Assembly (NCBI GenBank): GCA_002354735.1
Contig: DEMD01000012.1
Span: forward strand, 538 to 64,537
Length of the DNA stretch: 64,000 nucleotides
Direction of reading: 5' to 3'
Source of the DNA: Gammaproteobacteria bacterium UBA2679
Lineage (GTDB): Bacteria; Pseudomonadota; Gammaproteobacteria; Pseudomonadales; Oleiphilaceae
The position numbers were made by a program, and so were the translations under genes. The first letter of the stretch is position 1. Each line of letters begins with the position of its first letter. Positions 53,113-63,768 of the stretch are shown here, piece by piece. The notes beneath the pieces are model-generated. The model saw nothing but the letters and a program-made list of their open reading frames with translations. It did not search any database and was not told the DNA's origin.

Positions 53113-55329
53113 TTATCGCGTATCTACCAGGCCACTGCGGATGAGGCGCGGCGTGATGAATACAAGCAGTTCCGAACGCTGATCGTTCTTTTCAGTTTTG
53201 CGGAACAGCGCTCCTATGTAAGGCAGGTCACCCAGGAACGGCGTCTTGGTCGTGGTCTCGGACGTTTCCGAAGAGAAGATACCGCCAAGTACGATCGTCT
53301 GGCCGTTACCTACCAGAACCTGCGTCTGAATTTCGTTGGTATCGATACTCGGGATACCAGCGGTGACGACACCTCGTGAATCCTGCGCAATCTGCAGGTC
53401 CATGATGATGTTGTCGTCAGGCGTGATCTGTGGCGTAACCTCCAGGGACAGCACTGCCTTCTTGAAACTGATCGATGTCGCGCCACTCGAAGAGGCTTCC
53501 TGATAAGGAATCTCCTCACCAGACTCGATTCGAGCAGTCTGACGGTCTGCCGTTACGATCTTGGGCTGGGCCACGATTTCACCCTTGCCGTCCAGTTCGA
53601 AAGCAGAGAGTTCCAGGTCCAGCGATATGTTGCTGCGACGGAAGCCTACTGCGAAAGACGAGGCATTGGTTCTGTTTACGCCAAGGTCGACAGCCAGGGC
53701 GTCCGGGAAGCCAAGGGTGACATCACCAGGCGTAAATACAGCATCGCCGCCTGCGCCTGACGAGAAACCATCATTCAGTTCGGTGTTGGTGGTCTGGGAG
53801 CCGCCGACCAGGAAGCCGTTACGACCTCTCGTCTTTGCGGCACCACCGCCCCAACGAACACCCAGATCTTCGATGGCATCGGTTCTGGCTCGAACGATAC
53901 GCGCTTCGATAAGCACCTGTGATACAGGCACGTCCCAGGTAGAGATCAGCTCGCGGACTTGCTGGATCTTGTCGGCAGTTTCGCGAATGCTGATGGTGTT
54001 GGTCCGGGCATCAGAAGAAATGAAACCTCGGCTCGACACCAGCTCCGAGTCAGACTGCAGCAGTGCGACGATGTCGCCTGCCTTGGCATAGTTGATCTGC
54101 AGCATTTCAAGACGCACTGGCGCCAATGCCTGGACCTGCTTGTTGGCTTCGAGCTCCAGACGCTCTCGCGCCGCAATTTCTGCCGCTGGTGCGACAAGAA
54201 GAACGTTGCCGACCTTGCGCTTGTCCAGGCCCTTGGTCTTGAGCACGAGCTCGAGCGCCTGGTCCCATGGCACGTTCTGCAGGCGCAATGTAATACGACC
54301 ATCGACCGTGTCGGACGCGACCAGGTTCAAGCCAGTGAAGTCAGCGATAAGCTGCAGCACCGAGCGGACTTCGATGTCCTGGAAGTTCAGCGACAGTTTC
54401 TCGCCAGAGAACGGGAACTGTTCCTTGCGGCGATCTTCGACTTCAGCCTGGCTGACTGGCTCGACGGCCACGGTAAAGCTGTTGTCTGTCTGATACGCCA
54501 TGTAATCGAAATCACCCTGTGGCTTGATCAGCATGACCACATTGCCGTCTTCACGGAAGGTTTCGATCGTATTGACGGGTGTCGCGAAGTCAGTAACATC
54601 AAGGCGTCGACGCAGATCCTGCGGCAGTTCTGCACCCCTGAAGACAACGCGAATGTTGCCACCCTGCTCAGACATGTCGGCACTGATGTTCTTGTTGCTC
54701 AATTCCACGATCAGGCGACCTTCACCTTTCTCGCCACGCTGAAAGTCGACACCCTTTATAGAGGGTGCGCTTTTCGAAGCTTTGGCTTTCGAGGCGCCGG
54801 AGTCGGTACTGGCTACAGACGAGGTCTTTGCCGCCGCATCCATTTCAAGATCGGACCCAGCAGCAGCACCAAGCTGTATCACCACCTGGTTGCCGACGAC
54901 GCTTGTCGCATAGGGCACCAGATCGAGCAGGTTGACGATGACGCGGGTGCGGCCACTCGCTTCCAGGATGGTCACACTCTGCGTGTTACCCTTGGAGAGC
55001 TGGTGATAACGTTCTGTCAGTGCACTATCGACGCCAGGCAGGTCGATCGCAATCCGCGCTGGATCTGAAATCGCATAACCCTGCGGCTCAGGCGGCGCCT
55101 CGTCGAAGCTCAGACGAACTTCTGTTCTATCGCCCGGCAATGAGCCGAAGTCAATGCCAGTGAGGCTGGCAGCCTGCAGCCAACCGCTCATGCATAGCGC
55201 TGCGGTTCCTAACAATGCGCTTTTGGCGTTTAAAAGCATGAATTTCTCCGGTGACTTGAAAATATCGCTGACTCGACCCTGCAGACGCGCTGCAACTACA
55301 CGAGTGGATGGCGTTGAACGATTCATCAT
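53113..55329 (-). CDS. pilQ: Type IV pilus secretin PilQ
   Basis: PilQ forms the outer-membrane ring through which the pilus passes. The 738-residue protein has two AMIN domains (about 60-160 and 195-290) thought to bind peptidoglycan, an STN/N0 domain (NFQDIEVRSVLQLIADFTGLNLV), an N1 domain and a C-terminal secretin domain (VLIEARIVRARTD, GEEIPYQEAS, LLVFITPRLI). The ATG at 55329 overlaps the pilP stop; an internal ATG at 55239 with GGAG upstream would give a more normal signal peptide (ending WLQA) and is a real alternative. Confidence 0.95.
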   Translation of the reverse strand: MMNRSTPSTRVVAARLQGRVSDIFKSPEKFMLLNAKSALLGTAALCMSGWLQAASLTGIDFGSLPGDRTEVRLSFDEAPPEPQGYAISDPARIAIDLPGVDSALTERYHQLSKGNTQSVTILEASGRTRVIVNLLDLVPYATSVVGNQVVIQLGAAAGSDLEMDAAAKTSSVASTDSGASKAKASKSAPSIKGVDFQRGEKGEGRLIVELSNKNISADMSEQGGNIRVVFRGAELPQDLRRRLDVTDFATPVNTIETFREDGNVVMLIKPQGDFDYMAYQTDNSFTVAVEPVSQAEVEDRRKEQFPFSGEKLSLNFQDIEVRSVLQLIADFTGLNLVASDTVDGRITLRLQNVPWDQALELVLKTKGLDKRKVGNVLLVAPAAEIAARERLELEANKQVQALAPVRLEMLQINYAKAGDIVALLQSDSELVSSRGFISSDARTNTISIRETADKIQQVRELISTWDVPVSQVLIEARIVRARTDAIEDLGVRWGGGAAKTRGRNGFLVGGSQTTNTELNDGFSSGAGGDAVFTPGDVTLGFPDALAVDLGVNRTNASSFAVGFRRSNISLDLELSAFELDGKGEIVAQPKIVTADRQTARIESGEEIPYQEASSSGATSISFKKAVLSLEVTPQITPDDNIIMDLQIAQDSRGVVTAGIPSIDTNEIQTQVLVGNGQTIVLGGIFSSETSETTTKTPFLGDLPYIGALFRKTEKNDQRSELLVFITPRLIRSGLVDTR

Positions 55330-55904
55330 ACTGGCTCCTTCAAGGCAAGCACTCGAGGCCGTTCGAACCAGCCATTCTGGCCGTCCGGAACGATTTCAAT
55401 TAATTCGATCTGATCGGGCGTAATGGAGATGACCCGACCGTGGTTGGTACCCATGTACTGCCCGAGCTGGACGCGATGAATACCACCGTCCTTATCGCGA
55501 ACCAGAGCGAACAGTTGCTTCTGACCAGCTCTATTCAAGGTGCCGACCATGTCGAGGTTGCCTATGGAGAAGCTCTCCAGCGGCTCTTTCGGCCTGTTCT
55601 CGTCAGGCTTTACATCGCTCTTGGGCTTTGCCTGCTCAACGTCGGCCAGCTGCACTTCCCGTGGGGGCTGGAACGGCGAACGCCTGTCCGCAGCCGAGTA
55701 GGAAAATGCCTGGTAGGTCTGGAACTCTGGCAATGGTGGAATTGCGCGCTTCGGCTTGGCCTGTTCGGCCGCAATGAACTCGCGCAAGTCTTCAAAACCA
55801 GTATCTTCGGCACAGCCTGCGAGCAGCGAAAGCGACAGCACACCTATACAACCTGCCCGCACCAGACGGAGACCGGCGCCAGGAAGAAAATCGTGAGTGA
55901 ACAT
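55326..55904 (-). CDS. pilP: Type IV pilus inner-membrane lipoprotein PilP
   Basis: PilP links the PilN/PilO complex to the PilQ N0 domain. The 192-residue protein has a lipoprotein signal ending in LLAGC, a flexible middle (LPEFQTYQAFSYSAADRRSPFQPP) and a C-terminal beta-sandwich homology region (LDMVGTLNRAGQKQLFALVRDKDG). It overlaps pilO and pilQ, so the operon is tightly coupled. Confidence 0.94.
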   Translation of the reverse strand: MFTHDFLPGAGLRLVRAGCIGVLSLSLLAGCAEDTGFEDLREFIAAEQAKPKRAIPPLPEFQTYQAFSYSAADRRSPFQPPREVQLADVEQAKPKSDVKPDENRPKEPLESFSIGNLDMVGTLNRAGQKQLFALVRDKDGGIHRVQLGQYMGTNHGRVISITPDQIELIEIVPDGQNGWFERPRVLALKEPV

Positions 55905-56530
55905 TATTGATCTCCTCCACTGTAGCGGTAGGTTTTGGCAAGAATCTTCATGCTCAGCCTGTCGGCGTCTGCTGCATCCTGCCCTGCGTTTCTCGTGATG
56001 GTGAAATCGTGCAAGGTCACGATTCGCGGCAAGCCGGCAACTCCTGACACGAAGGCCGCAATGTCGTGATACTCACCCGTAAGATCGATCGTGATCGGCA
56101 GTTCCACATAGAACTCGCGCGAGATTTCAGGATTGAGCTGAATCGAGTCGAGCTGGAGCCCAGCTGATGAACCCACGCCAGAAATATCTTCAAGCAGTCC
56201 AGGCACTTCGGTTTCCGATGGCAACTGTTTCAACAGCGCACCAAAGGTCTGCTGCATTTCAACCATTTGAGCCTTGTACTCTTCGAGGTTCGCGACCTGA
56301 GCAGCTTTCATGGCATACTCCTGTCGTAGCTCGACTTCTTTCTGCTGACTGGCTGCATAGGTGGCTTCCATATCCTGAATAAGGAAGTAGTAGACACCAC
56401 CAAGCACTGCCGCCAACAGCACGAGACCGCTAACCACTTTGGCCGCAACCGGCCACTCGCCAGCGTTATTGAAGTCGAGGTCGTTGACATCGAACTCCTT
56501 TAATTTCTCTAATGAATCTGCAAAGCTCAT
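55904..56530 (-). CDS. pilO: Type IV pilus assembly protein PilO
   Basis: A 208-residue bitopic protein that pairs with PilN in the alignment subcomplex. A short cytoplasmic N-terminus is followed by one membrane helix (about 32-51, VVSGLVLLAAVLGGVYYFLI), a coiled-coil (55-105) and a ferredoxin-like C-terminal domain. Start and stop overlap pilN and pilP. Confidence 0.94.
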   Translation of the reverse strand: MSFADSLEKLKEFDVNDLDFNNAGEWPVAAKVVSGLVLLAAVLGGVYYFLIQDMEATYAASQQKEVELRQEYAMKAAQVANLEEYKAQMVEMQQTFGALLKQLPSETEVPGLLEDISGVGSSAGLQLDSIQLNPEISREFYVELPITIDLTGEYHDIAAFVSGVAGLPRIVTLHDFTITRNAGQDAADADRLSMKILAKTYRYSGGDQ

Positions 56531-57092
56531 GACTTGTCACCTTCTGCCTTCACCGCAGGCGATTCCTCAGTGACCCGCAGGTCGAACTGGCGAAGCGAAT
56601 CGGAATTTGGCTTGGTCTTCACATTCGAGAGACTCGGGTCCTTGAACCATTCCGACTGATCCAGATTTCGCATGAACGTGGATATCCTGCTGTTCGACTC
56701 GCCGACGCCAGTCACTGCAACCGCATCATTGGTTCGGGCCAGCTTCTCGAGAAACACACCGTCTGGCGTTATTCTCACGAGCTCATCAAACAGCCTAACG
56801 ATGACCGGGCGCTTGCCCTGCAGGTCCTGAATGACTCGCATCCGGTCGATCAGCGCTTCACGCCGCTTCTTGAGTTCGTTAATTTCCTTGATCTGCTCAT
56901 TGAGCTGTGAGATCTGGGTAGTCAGAAACGAATTGCGATTGTTCTGGGACTCAATCTGACCCTCCATGTAGCGAACCCATAGAAAGGACAGGCCGGCACT
57001 GATGATCAGCACGCCAATCAGCGCAGTGACGAAACTTTTCTGGCGTTCTGCCCTGAGCTCTTCGCGCCAGGGCCTGAGGTTAATGCGTGCCA

Positions 57093-57093
<1 letters not shown>
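56527..57093 (-). CDS. pilN: Type IV pilus assembly protein PilN
   Basis: A 188-residue bitopic partner of PilO. The cytoplasmic tail ARINLRPWREELRAER carries the INLLPWR-like motif that docks into PilM (here INLRPWR). One membrane helix (about 22-37), a coiled-coil rich in Glu and Lys and a C-terminal domain follow. It overlaps pilO by 4 bases and shares a base with the pilM stop. Confidence 0.94.
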
Positions 57094-58250
<1,157 letters not shown>

Positions 58251-58407
58251 CTATTTACTGAAATCCGGGTTGGAAAAGCCGTATACTGCGTTGCCTGAAA
58301 TGTCAGCCGGATGTATCTGATATGTAACCTGGTGTTCTTGCCGGCTGACACTGGCGGGCTAAACTTTTATGAGAGTAGACAGTCATTCCAACTCTGTCAG
58401 GGGACAC

Positions 58408-60921
58408 ATGGGTTATTTCTTGCGCTTTTTGCTGATACTGGCCTGGCTCCTCGGACTGGGTCTCACTTCTGCTGTGATGGTCTCCGCAGGCTTCTATGCA
58501 TACACATCTCCACAGCTTCCGGACGTGGAAACGCTACGTAATACAGCGCTTCAAACGCCGTTACGAATTTATACAAGCGATAACAAATTAGTTGGCGAGT
58601 TTGGTGAAATTCGACGCGACCCGGTGGCACTCGACGCACTCCCGGACGAATTGATCCAGGCTTTCCTCTCAGCGGAAGACAGCCGTTTCTTCGATCATGG
58701 CGGCATCGACCTACTCGGACTCACCCGCGCAAGCATCGAACTGCTCACCACCGGCAGGATCCAGAGTGGCGGCAGCACGATCACGATGCAGGTGGCGAAG
58801 AATTTCTTCCTGAGTAATGAGCAGACCTTCACCCGCAAGTTCAATGAGATCCTGCTCGCACTGAAGATCGAGAACGAGCTCAGCAAGAACGAGATTCTCG
58901 AGCTCTACCTCAACAAGATCTTTCTCGGCAACCGCGCCTATGGGGTGCAGGCAGCAGCTCGCATCTATTATGGCAAGGACGTGAGAGACCTCTCGCTTGC
59001 CCAGATGGCAATGATCGCCGGACTGCCCAAGGCCCCCTCTCGCTATAATCCGATTGTTGCTCCTGAGCGCGCCAAGTTAAGACGGAACTGGATTCTCTCG
59101 AGAATGCGTGAGCTCGGCGTCATTGACGAGGCCAGCTATGAAGCGGCGGTCAATGACAAGCTGACCGCTAGTCGACTCCACTCCGATGTCACCATTCCGA
59201 TGCCCTACGTTGCCGAACTCGGCCGACAGGATGCCATCGACCGCTTCGGAAAAGACGCGTATGAAAATGGCGTGAACGTCCACGTGACTGTGGACTCCGG
59301 TCTACAGATGGCCGCCGAAGCTGCCGTTAAGAAGGGCTTGCTGAACTACACCTTACGCCATGGCTATCACGGCCCGTGGAAGCAACTGCCAGCAGCGACC
59401 CGAGACCAGCCGATCGGCGCTGAACTCGAAGATGAGGAGGTGCCGGAAATAGCCAAGAGGCTACAGAACCTGGACCCACAGATCGACAGTCGCCTACAGG
59501 TCCAGGCACTGCTCGAACTGCAGAGTGTCTACCGCGACTTCTACCTGATTCCGGCATGGGTATCGCGGATAAACAGCAAAGGCCTCGGTGAGGCGACCCT
59601 TCTGCTGGCCGACGGCTCGAATACCACGCTCGGATTCGAGGATGTGTACTGGGCACGCGCCTATAAAGGTCCCGACAGTATGGGCAAATTACCCATGCAG
59701 GTGTCTGACGTACTGAGCATGGGTGATCTCATTTATATCAGTCCTCGTGCGGCTGTGACCCTGCCATCTGCAGCAGAAGCTCAACGAGTGCCGAAAGCTG
59801 ACAAGGGCGGCTATGTTCTCTCGCAAGTGCCTGCTGCCCAGGGCGCGCTCGTAGCGATGGATCCGAAGTCTGGTGCCATTCGCGCTCTTGTCGGTGGCTA
59901 CGATTTCCACATCAACAAGTTCAACCGAGCCTGGCAGGCACGGCGACAAGCGGGCTCCAACATCAAGCCTTTCATCTATCTTGCTGCACTTGAAAGCGGT
60001 GAGACCGCCGCTTCGATCATCAATGATGCACCGGTAGTCTTCGACGACCCGAAGCTGGAGGATGCCTGGCGGCCAGTGAATTCCTCCGGCAAGTTCTACG
60101 GACCGACGCGCCTGCGCAAGGCCTTGTATCTCTCGCGAAATCTCGTGTCGGTCAGACTACTGGAGCGTATGGGTGTGATGCCGACAATACGCTTTATAGC
60201 CAGCCTGGGCTTCAATCCGAGCAGTATGCCAAAGGACCTGTCGCTCGCACTGGGGTCGGCAGATTTCACACCTGTCGAAATGGCGGCTGGCTATGCCCTC
60301 CTCGCCAACGGTGGTCGTCTTGTGAAGCCCCACATCGTGACGCAGATAGAGGACGCCTCGGACAATGTCATGTTCAAACAGCCCGTTACTGAGCAGGCGA
60401 CGGCACCTGAGCCCGTCGTGGATCCGCGATCGGTATTCATCATCGACTCCATCCTTGCCGATGTGATTACCAGAGGCACAGGCCGCGATGCCCAGGTGCT
60501 GAAGCGCGGAGACCTTCGTGGCAAGACTGGCACGACCAATGATCAGGTCGACGCCTGGTTTTCCGGCTATAACCAGGACCTGGTTACCAGTGTATGGATT
60601 GGCTTCGACCAACCTCAGACGCTTGGGAGACAAGAGTATGGCGGTCGAGCGGCTCTGCCCATCTGGATAGACTTCATGCGGGAGGCGCTTGAAAGTGCGC
60701 CTGAAAGCGTTATGCAGCAGCCAGAAGGCCTCGTGAAAGTCTGGATCGATGCCGATACGGCAGAACCTGCGATGGCTGAGTCACCGAATGCAATCGAGGA
60801 GTTTTTCAAGGAAGAAAATGCGCCCATCGGCGTCGCATCTCCTGAAAACGTGGAGGGCAGCGAAGACGGTTCGTTACCTACTGAGCCCGACGATTACGTG
60901 CCACCTGAGATGATATTCTGA
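58408..60921 (+). CDS. mrcA: Penicillin-binding protein 1A
   Basis: A bifunctional peptidoglycan synthase of the inner membrane. The protein (837 residues from the ATG at 58408, with AGGGG just upstream; 850 from 58369) has an N-terminal membrane anchor, a GT51 transglycosylase domain (EDSRFFDHGGIDLLG, GGSTITMQVAKN), an inserted OB-like domain (about 300-420) and a transpeptidase domain with SNIK (SxxK serine), SRN (SxN) and KTGT. It is divergent from pilM, as ponA is in Pseudomonas. Confidence 0.96.
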   Translation: MGYFLRFLLILAWLLGLGLTSAVMVSAGFYAYTSPQLPDVETLRNTALQTPLRIYTSDNKLVGEFGEIRRDPVALDALPDELIQAFLSAEDSRFFDHGGIDLLGLTRASIELLTTGRIQSGGSTITMQVAKNFFLSNEQTFTRKFNEILLALKIENELSKNEILELYLNKIFLGNRAYGVQAAARIYYGKDVRDLSLAQMAMIAGLPKAPSRYNPIVAPERAKLRRNWILSRMRELGVIDEASYEAAVNDKLTASRLHSDVTIPMPYVAELGRQDAIDRFGKDAYENGVNVHVTVDSGLQMAAEAAVKKGLLNYTLRHGYHGPWKQLPAATRDQPIGAELEDEEVPEIAKRLQNLDPQIDSRLQVQALLELQSVYRDFYLIPAWVSRINSKGLGEATLLLADGSNTTLGFEDVYWARAYKGPDSMGKLPMQVSDVLSMGDLIYISPRAAVTLPSAAEAQRVPKADKGGYVLSQVPAAQGALVAMDPKSGAIRALVGGYDFHINKFNRAWQARRQAGSNIKPFIYLAALESGETAASIINDAPVVFDDPKLEDAWRPVNSSGKFYGPTRLRKALYLSRNLVSVRLLERMGVMPTIRFIASLGFNPSSMPKDLSLALGSADFTPVEMAAGYALLANGGRLVKPHIVTQIEDASDNVMFKQPVTEQATAPEPVVDPRSVFIIDSILADVITRGTGRDAQVLKRGDLRGKTGTTNDQVDAWFSGYNQDLVTSVWIGFDQPQTLGRQEYGGRAALPIWIDFMREALESAPESVMQQPEGLVKVWIDADTAEPAMAESPNAIEEFFKEENAPIGVASPENVEGSEDGSLPTEPDDYVPPEMIF

Positions 60922-60955
60922 TCAATAGCCTTCACACCTGCTATTGCCAGAGCAC

Positions 60956-60989
60956 AAAAAAGCCCGACTGAAGAGTCGGGCTTTTTTTT
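60956..60989. terminator. Bidirectional terminator between mrcA and maeB
   Basis: AAAAAAGCCCGACT, a GAAG loop (60970-60973) and AGTCGGGCTTTTTTTT form a strong stem with T-runs on both strands. It serves the convergent mrcA and maeB genes. Confidence 0.95.
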
Positions 60990-61037
60990 CTACTTCGATC
61001 GTTCCTGGGAGGATGCAAGCACCCTCTGCAGACTGAT

Positions 61038-62303
61038 CTACTTGATGTCGTCTATCGATTCCAGCGGATAGTGAGCTGGGTAAGGCAGACGCGCCACACC
61101 ACTATCAACAGCCGCTCGCGCAACAGCAGCGCAGACATTGGTCAGCAAGCGCTTGTCCATCGGCTTTGGAATGATGTAGTTCTTGCCGAACGAAAAACGC
61201 TCGCCATCGTATGCCTGGATGACATCTTCAGGAACAGGCTCCTTTGCCAATTCACGAAGCGCCTCGACAGCGGCCACTTTCATCTCTTCGTTGATTACTG
61301 ACGCTCTAACGTCGAGCGCACCACGGAAGATGAAGGGGAAGCCAAGAACATTATTGACCTGATTAGGGTAATCAGAACGGCCGGTCGCGAGGATAAGATC
61401 GTCACGAGTTGCAAGTGCCAGTTCTGGCTTGATTTCCGGATCAGGATTCGAGCAGGCGAAGACAACCGGGTTTGGCGCCATCGACTTCAGCATCTCGGCA
61501 GTCAGCAGATCTGGACCAGACAGACCGACGAAGACGTCGGCACCGTCGCAGGCATCAGCCAGCGTGCGCTTGTCTGTTTCAACGGCAAACATAGCCTTGT
61601 ACTGGTTAAGGTCATCGCGGCCAGTGTGAATAACGCCTTTCCTGTCGAGCATGAACAGGTTCTGTGACTGTGCGCCACAGCTGATCAGAAGCTTCATACA
61701 GGCAACAGCCGCCGCACCAGCACCAAGACAGACGATCTTGGCGTCTTCTATTCTCTTGTCCTGAAGCTCAAGGGCGTTGATCATGCCAGCGGCAGTTACG
61801 ATTGCGGTGCCGTGCTGGTCATCATGAAATACCGGAATATCGCACTTGGCAATCAGCTCACGCTCGATTTCAAAACACTCCGGCGCCTTGATGTCTTCAA
61901 GATTGATACCACCGAAGGTATCTGCGATTCGAGCAACAGTATCAATGAAAGCCTGTGGGCTTTCGGGTTTCACTTCAATATCGAAAACGTCGATGCCAGC
62001 GAAGCGCTTGAACAGCACACCCTTGCCTTCCATGACAGGCTTACTGGCGAGTGGTCCAAGGTTACCCAGACCGAGGACGGCGGTACCATCACTGATGACA
62101 GCGACGAGATTACCCTTGTTGGTGTAGCGATAGGCATCGTCCGGGTTCTTGTCGATTTCACGACAAGGCTCTGCCACGCCTGGGCTATAAGCTAGCGCCA
62201 GGTCACGCGAGGTTGCTGTCGGCTTGGTAATTTCAACGCTGAGCTTGCCGGGTCTCGGAAACTCGTGATAATCAAGCGCCGCCTTTCTTTTATCTTCTGA
62301 CAT
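61038..62303 (-). CDS. maeB: Malic enzyme (short, single-domain form)
   Basis: Oxidative decarboxylation of malate to pyruvate with NAD(P)+. The 421-residue protein has the malic N-domain (DYHEFPRPGKLSVEITKP, VSDGTAVLGLGNLGP, FNDD-like FHDDQHGT) and the NAD-binding domain (CLGAGAAAVACM). It lacks the C-terminal phosphotransacetylase-like domain of long MaeB enzymes such as that of E. coli, so length alone marks it as the short form. Cofactor preference cannot be decided. Single gene ending at the shared terminator. Confidence 0.92.
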   Translation of the reverse strand: MSEDKRKAALDYHEFPRPGKLSVEITKPTATSRDLALAYSPGVAEPCREIDKNPDDAYRYTNKGNLVAVISDGTAVLGLGNLGPLASKPVMEGKGVLFKRFAGIDVFDIEVKPESPQAFIDTVARIADTFGGINLEDIKAPECFEIERELIAKCDIPVFHDDQHGTAIVTAAGMINALELQDKRIEDAKIVCLGAGAAAVACMKLLISCGAQSQNLFMLDRKGVIHTGRDDLNQYKAMFAVETDKRTLADACDGADVFVGLSGPDLLTAEMLKSMAPNPVVFACSNPDPEIKPELALATRDDLILATGRSDYPNQVNNVLGFPFIFRGALDVRASVINEEMKVAAVEALRELAKEPVPEDVIQAYDGERFSFGKNYIIPKPMDKRLLTNVCAAVARAAVDSGVARLPYPAHYPLESIDDIK

Positions 62304-62329
62304 GTTAGATCCTACTTTTGATGGGCCTG

Positions 62330-63007
62330 CTACTTGGCAGCAAGCCCCTGGATGTAGTTGGAGAGTGCGGCGATTTCCTTGTCACTCAGGTTCGCAGCGA
62401 CGCCCTGCATCATGGCGGCATAAGGCCCAGCAGTGCGCTCTCCGTTTCTGTAGGCTAGCAATTGTGTCTTGATGTAGTCGGTATGCTGGCCGGCCAATCG
62501 GGGGAAGCCGGCAGGTATGTTGCCTCGTCCGATTGGATCGTGACAGCCAGCGCAGGCGGGTACGCCCTTCGCACTGTTGCCTGCACGATAGAGTTGCTCG
62601 CCGAGCTCAATCGTGTCGGGCTTGGCGGCAGCCGGGGTGGGCTGCGTGCTCTGGTAGTAGGCAGCGAGGTCGGCCATGTCCTGATCTGACAGGGCATCTG
62701 CGATACCCATCATCTGGGGTACCGGCCGCTCATTATTCTTGATGAGGTGCAACTGGAGGTCGGTGTACTTGGCCACCTGGCCTGCCAGCTTTGGAAACAT
62801 CGGGGCAGCGCTATTACCGGCGGGACCGTGACATCCGGCGCACACCGCGGCCTTTTCCTCACCTGCCGCTGGATCACCCTCCACGAACTCGCCTGCAGCC
62901 TGGGCAACGCCGGCAATGCTGCTCAACATCAGCGAGACACTGAACGTCACGCCGACTAGGGCGAACCGGTCGGGAATAGAAACAAAGCCCTTGAACAAAG
63001 ATTTCAT
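62330..63007 (-). CDS. Cytochrome c4 (dihaem, periplasmic)
   Basis: A 225-residue dihaem cytochrome that in relatives shuttles electrons to terminal oxidases. The ATG at 63007 has AAGGAAC upstream and gives a signal peptide ending in AQA. Two homologous halves each carry a haem site: CAGCH near residue 57 and again near residue 160, with methionine ligands likely in the QMMGIAD and AMMQGVA segments. It is divergent from engB. Cytochrome c4 beside engB is also seen in Pseudomonas. Confidence 0.93.
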   Translation of the reverse strand: MKSLFKGFVSIPDRFALVGVTFSVSLMLSSIAGVAQAAGEFVEGDPAAGEEKAAVCAGCHGPAGNSAAPMFPKLAGQVAKYTDLQLHLIKNNERPVPQMMGIADALSDQDMADLAAYYQSTQPTPAAAKPDTIELGEQLYRAGNSAKGVPACAGCHDPIGRGNIPAGFPRLAGQHTDYIKTQLLAYRNGERTAGPYAAMMQGVAANLSDKEIAALSNYIQGLAAK

Positions 63008-63156
63008 GTATTCTGTTCCTTTACTTATCATTGACCCGGCAGGCGCCGCAGCTCTACTGCGACGGCGACGACATGAAAGCCGACGCGGCGTACCCGACAA
63101 AAGGTGGCCATTATATTCATAATATCAGCACAATGCGAACAGCTAAACGCGGGAAT

Positions 63157-63768
63157 ATGAATTACCAGATTATAGAGTTTCTCACAAGTGCCGAGACGCC
63201 CGCCCAGTGCCCGCCTGACTTTGGTCGGGAAGTGGCCTTCGCCGGGCGATCCAATGCTGGCAAGTCCAGCGCAATCAACAGCCTGACCGGGCGCAGGAAA
63301 CTGGCAAGAACTTCGAAGACGCCAGGACGTACCCAGTTGATGAACTTCTTCGAGCTGGGCGATGGTGCCGGACGCATCGTCGACCTGCCTGGCTACGGCT
63401 ATGCAAAGGTATCGCAAAGCGTGCAGGCGCGCTGGCAGGAAAACCTCGACCTGTATCTGCGCAGCCGGACGTCGCTCATGGCAATTGTGCTGATCATGGA
63501 CATCCGACATCCACTCAAACCCTTCGATCTCGCGATGCTGGACTGGTCGAGCAGTGCCGGCAAGGACATTCTCATACTGCTGACGAAAGCCGACAAACTC
63601 GGGCGAAACGCAGCGCAGCAGACAGCGGCCAAGGTCCGTGCCGAGCTGAAGAAGCGCAATTGTGTGGCTACGATCGTCCCCTTCTCGTCAACCGAATCGA
63701 TTGGTCAGAGTGAGGCCTGGGCTTTCCTGGACACTATTTTCGAGGTACCCGAGCCGAGCGACCTGTAG
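63157..63768 (+). CDS. engB: Ribosome biogenesis GTPase EngB (YihA/YsxC)
   Basis: A small essential GTPase for 50S assembly. The 203-residue protein starts MNYQIIEFLTSAE at 63157, aligned with E. coli YihA (MTNLNYQ); earlier ATG/GTG codons are less likely. G motifs: GRSNAGKSSAIN (G1), DLPGYGYAKV (G3), LTKADKL (G4). The stop overlaps the reading frame of the next, convergent gene by 64 bases. Confidence 0.94.
   Translation: MNYQIIEFLTSAETPAQCPPDFGREVAFAGRSNAGKSSAINSLTGRRKLARTSKTPGRTQLMNFFELGDGAGRIVDLPGYGYAKVSQSVQARWQENLDLYLRSRTSLMAIVLIMDIRHPLKPFDLAMLDWSSSAGKDILILLTKADKLGRNAAQQTAAKVRAELKKRNCVATIVPFSSTESIGQSEAWAFLDTIFEVPEPSDL

Noticed and set aside
53959..55068. 369-residue plus-strand frame opposite pilQ
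   Set aside because: It is antisense to pilQ, whose secretin domains are clear; no independent start or homology.
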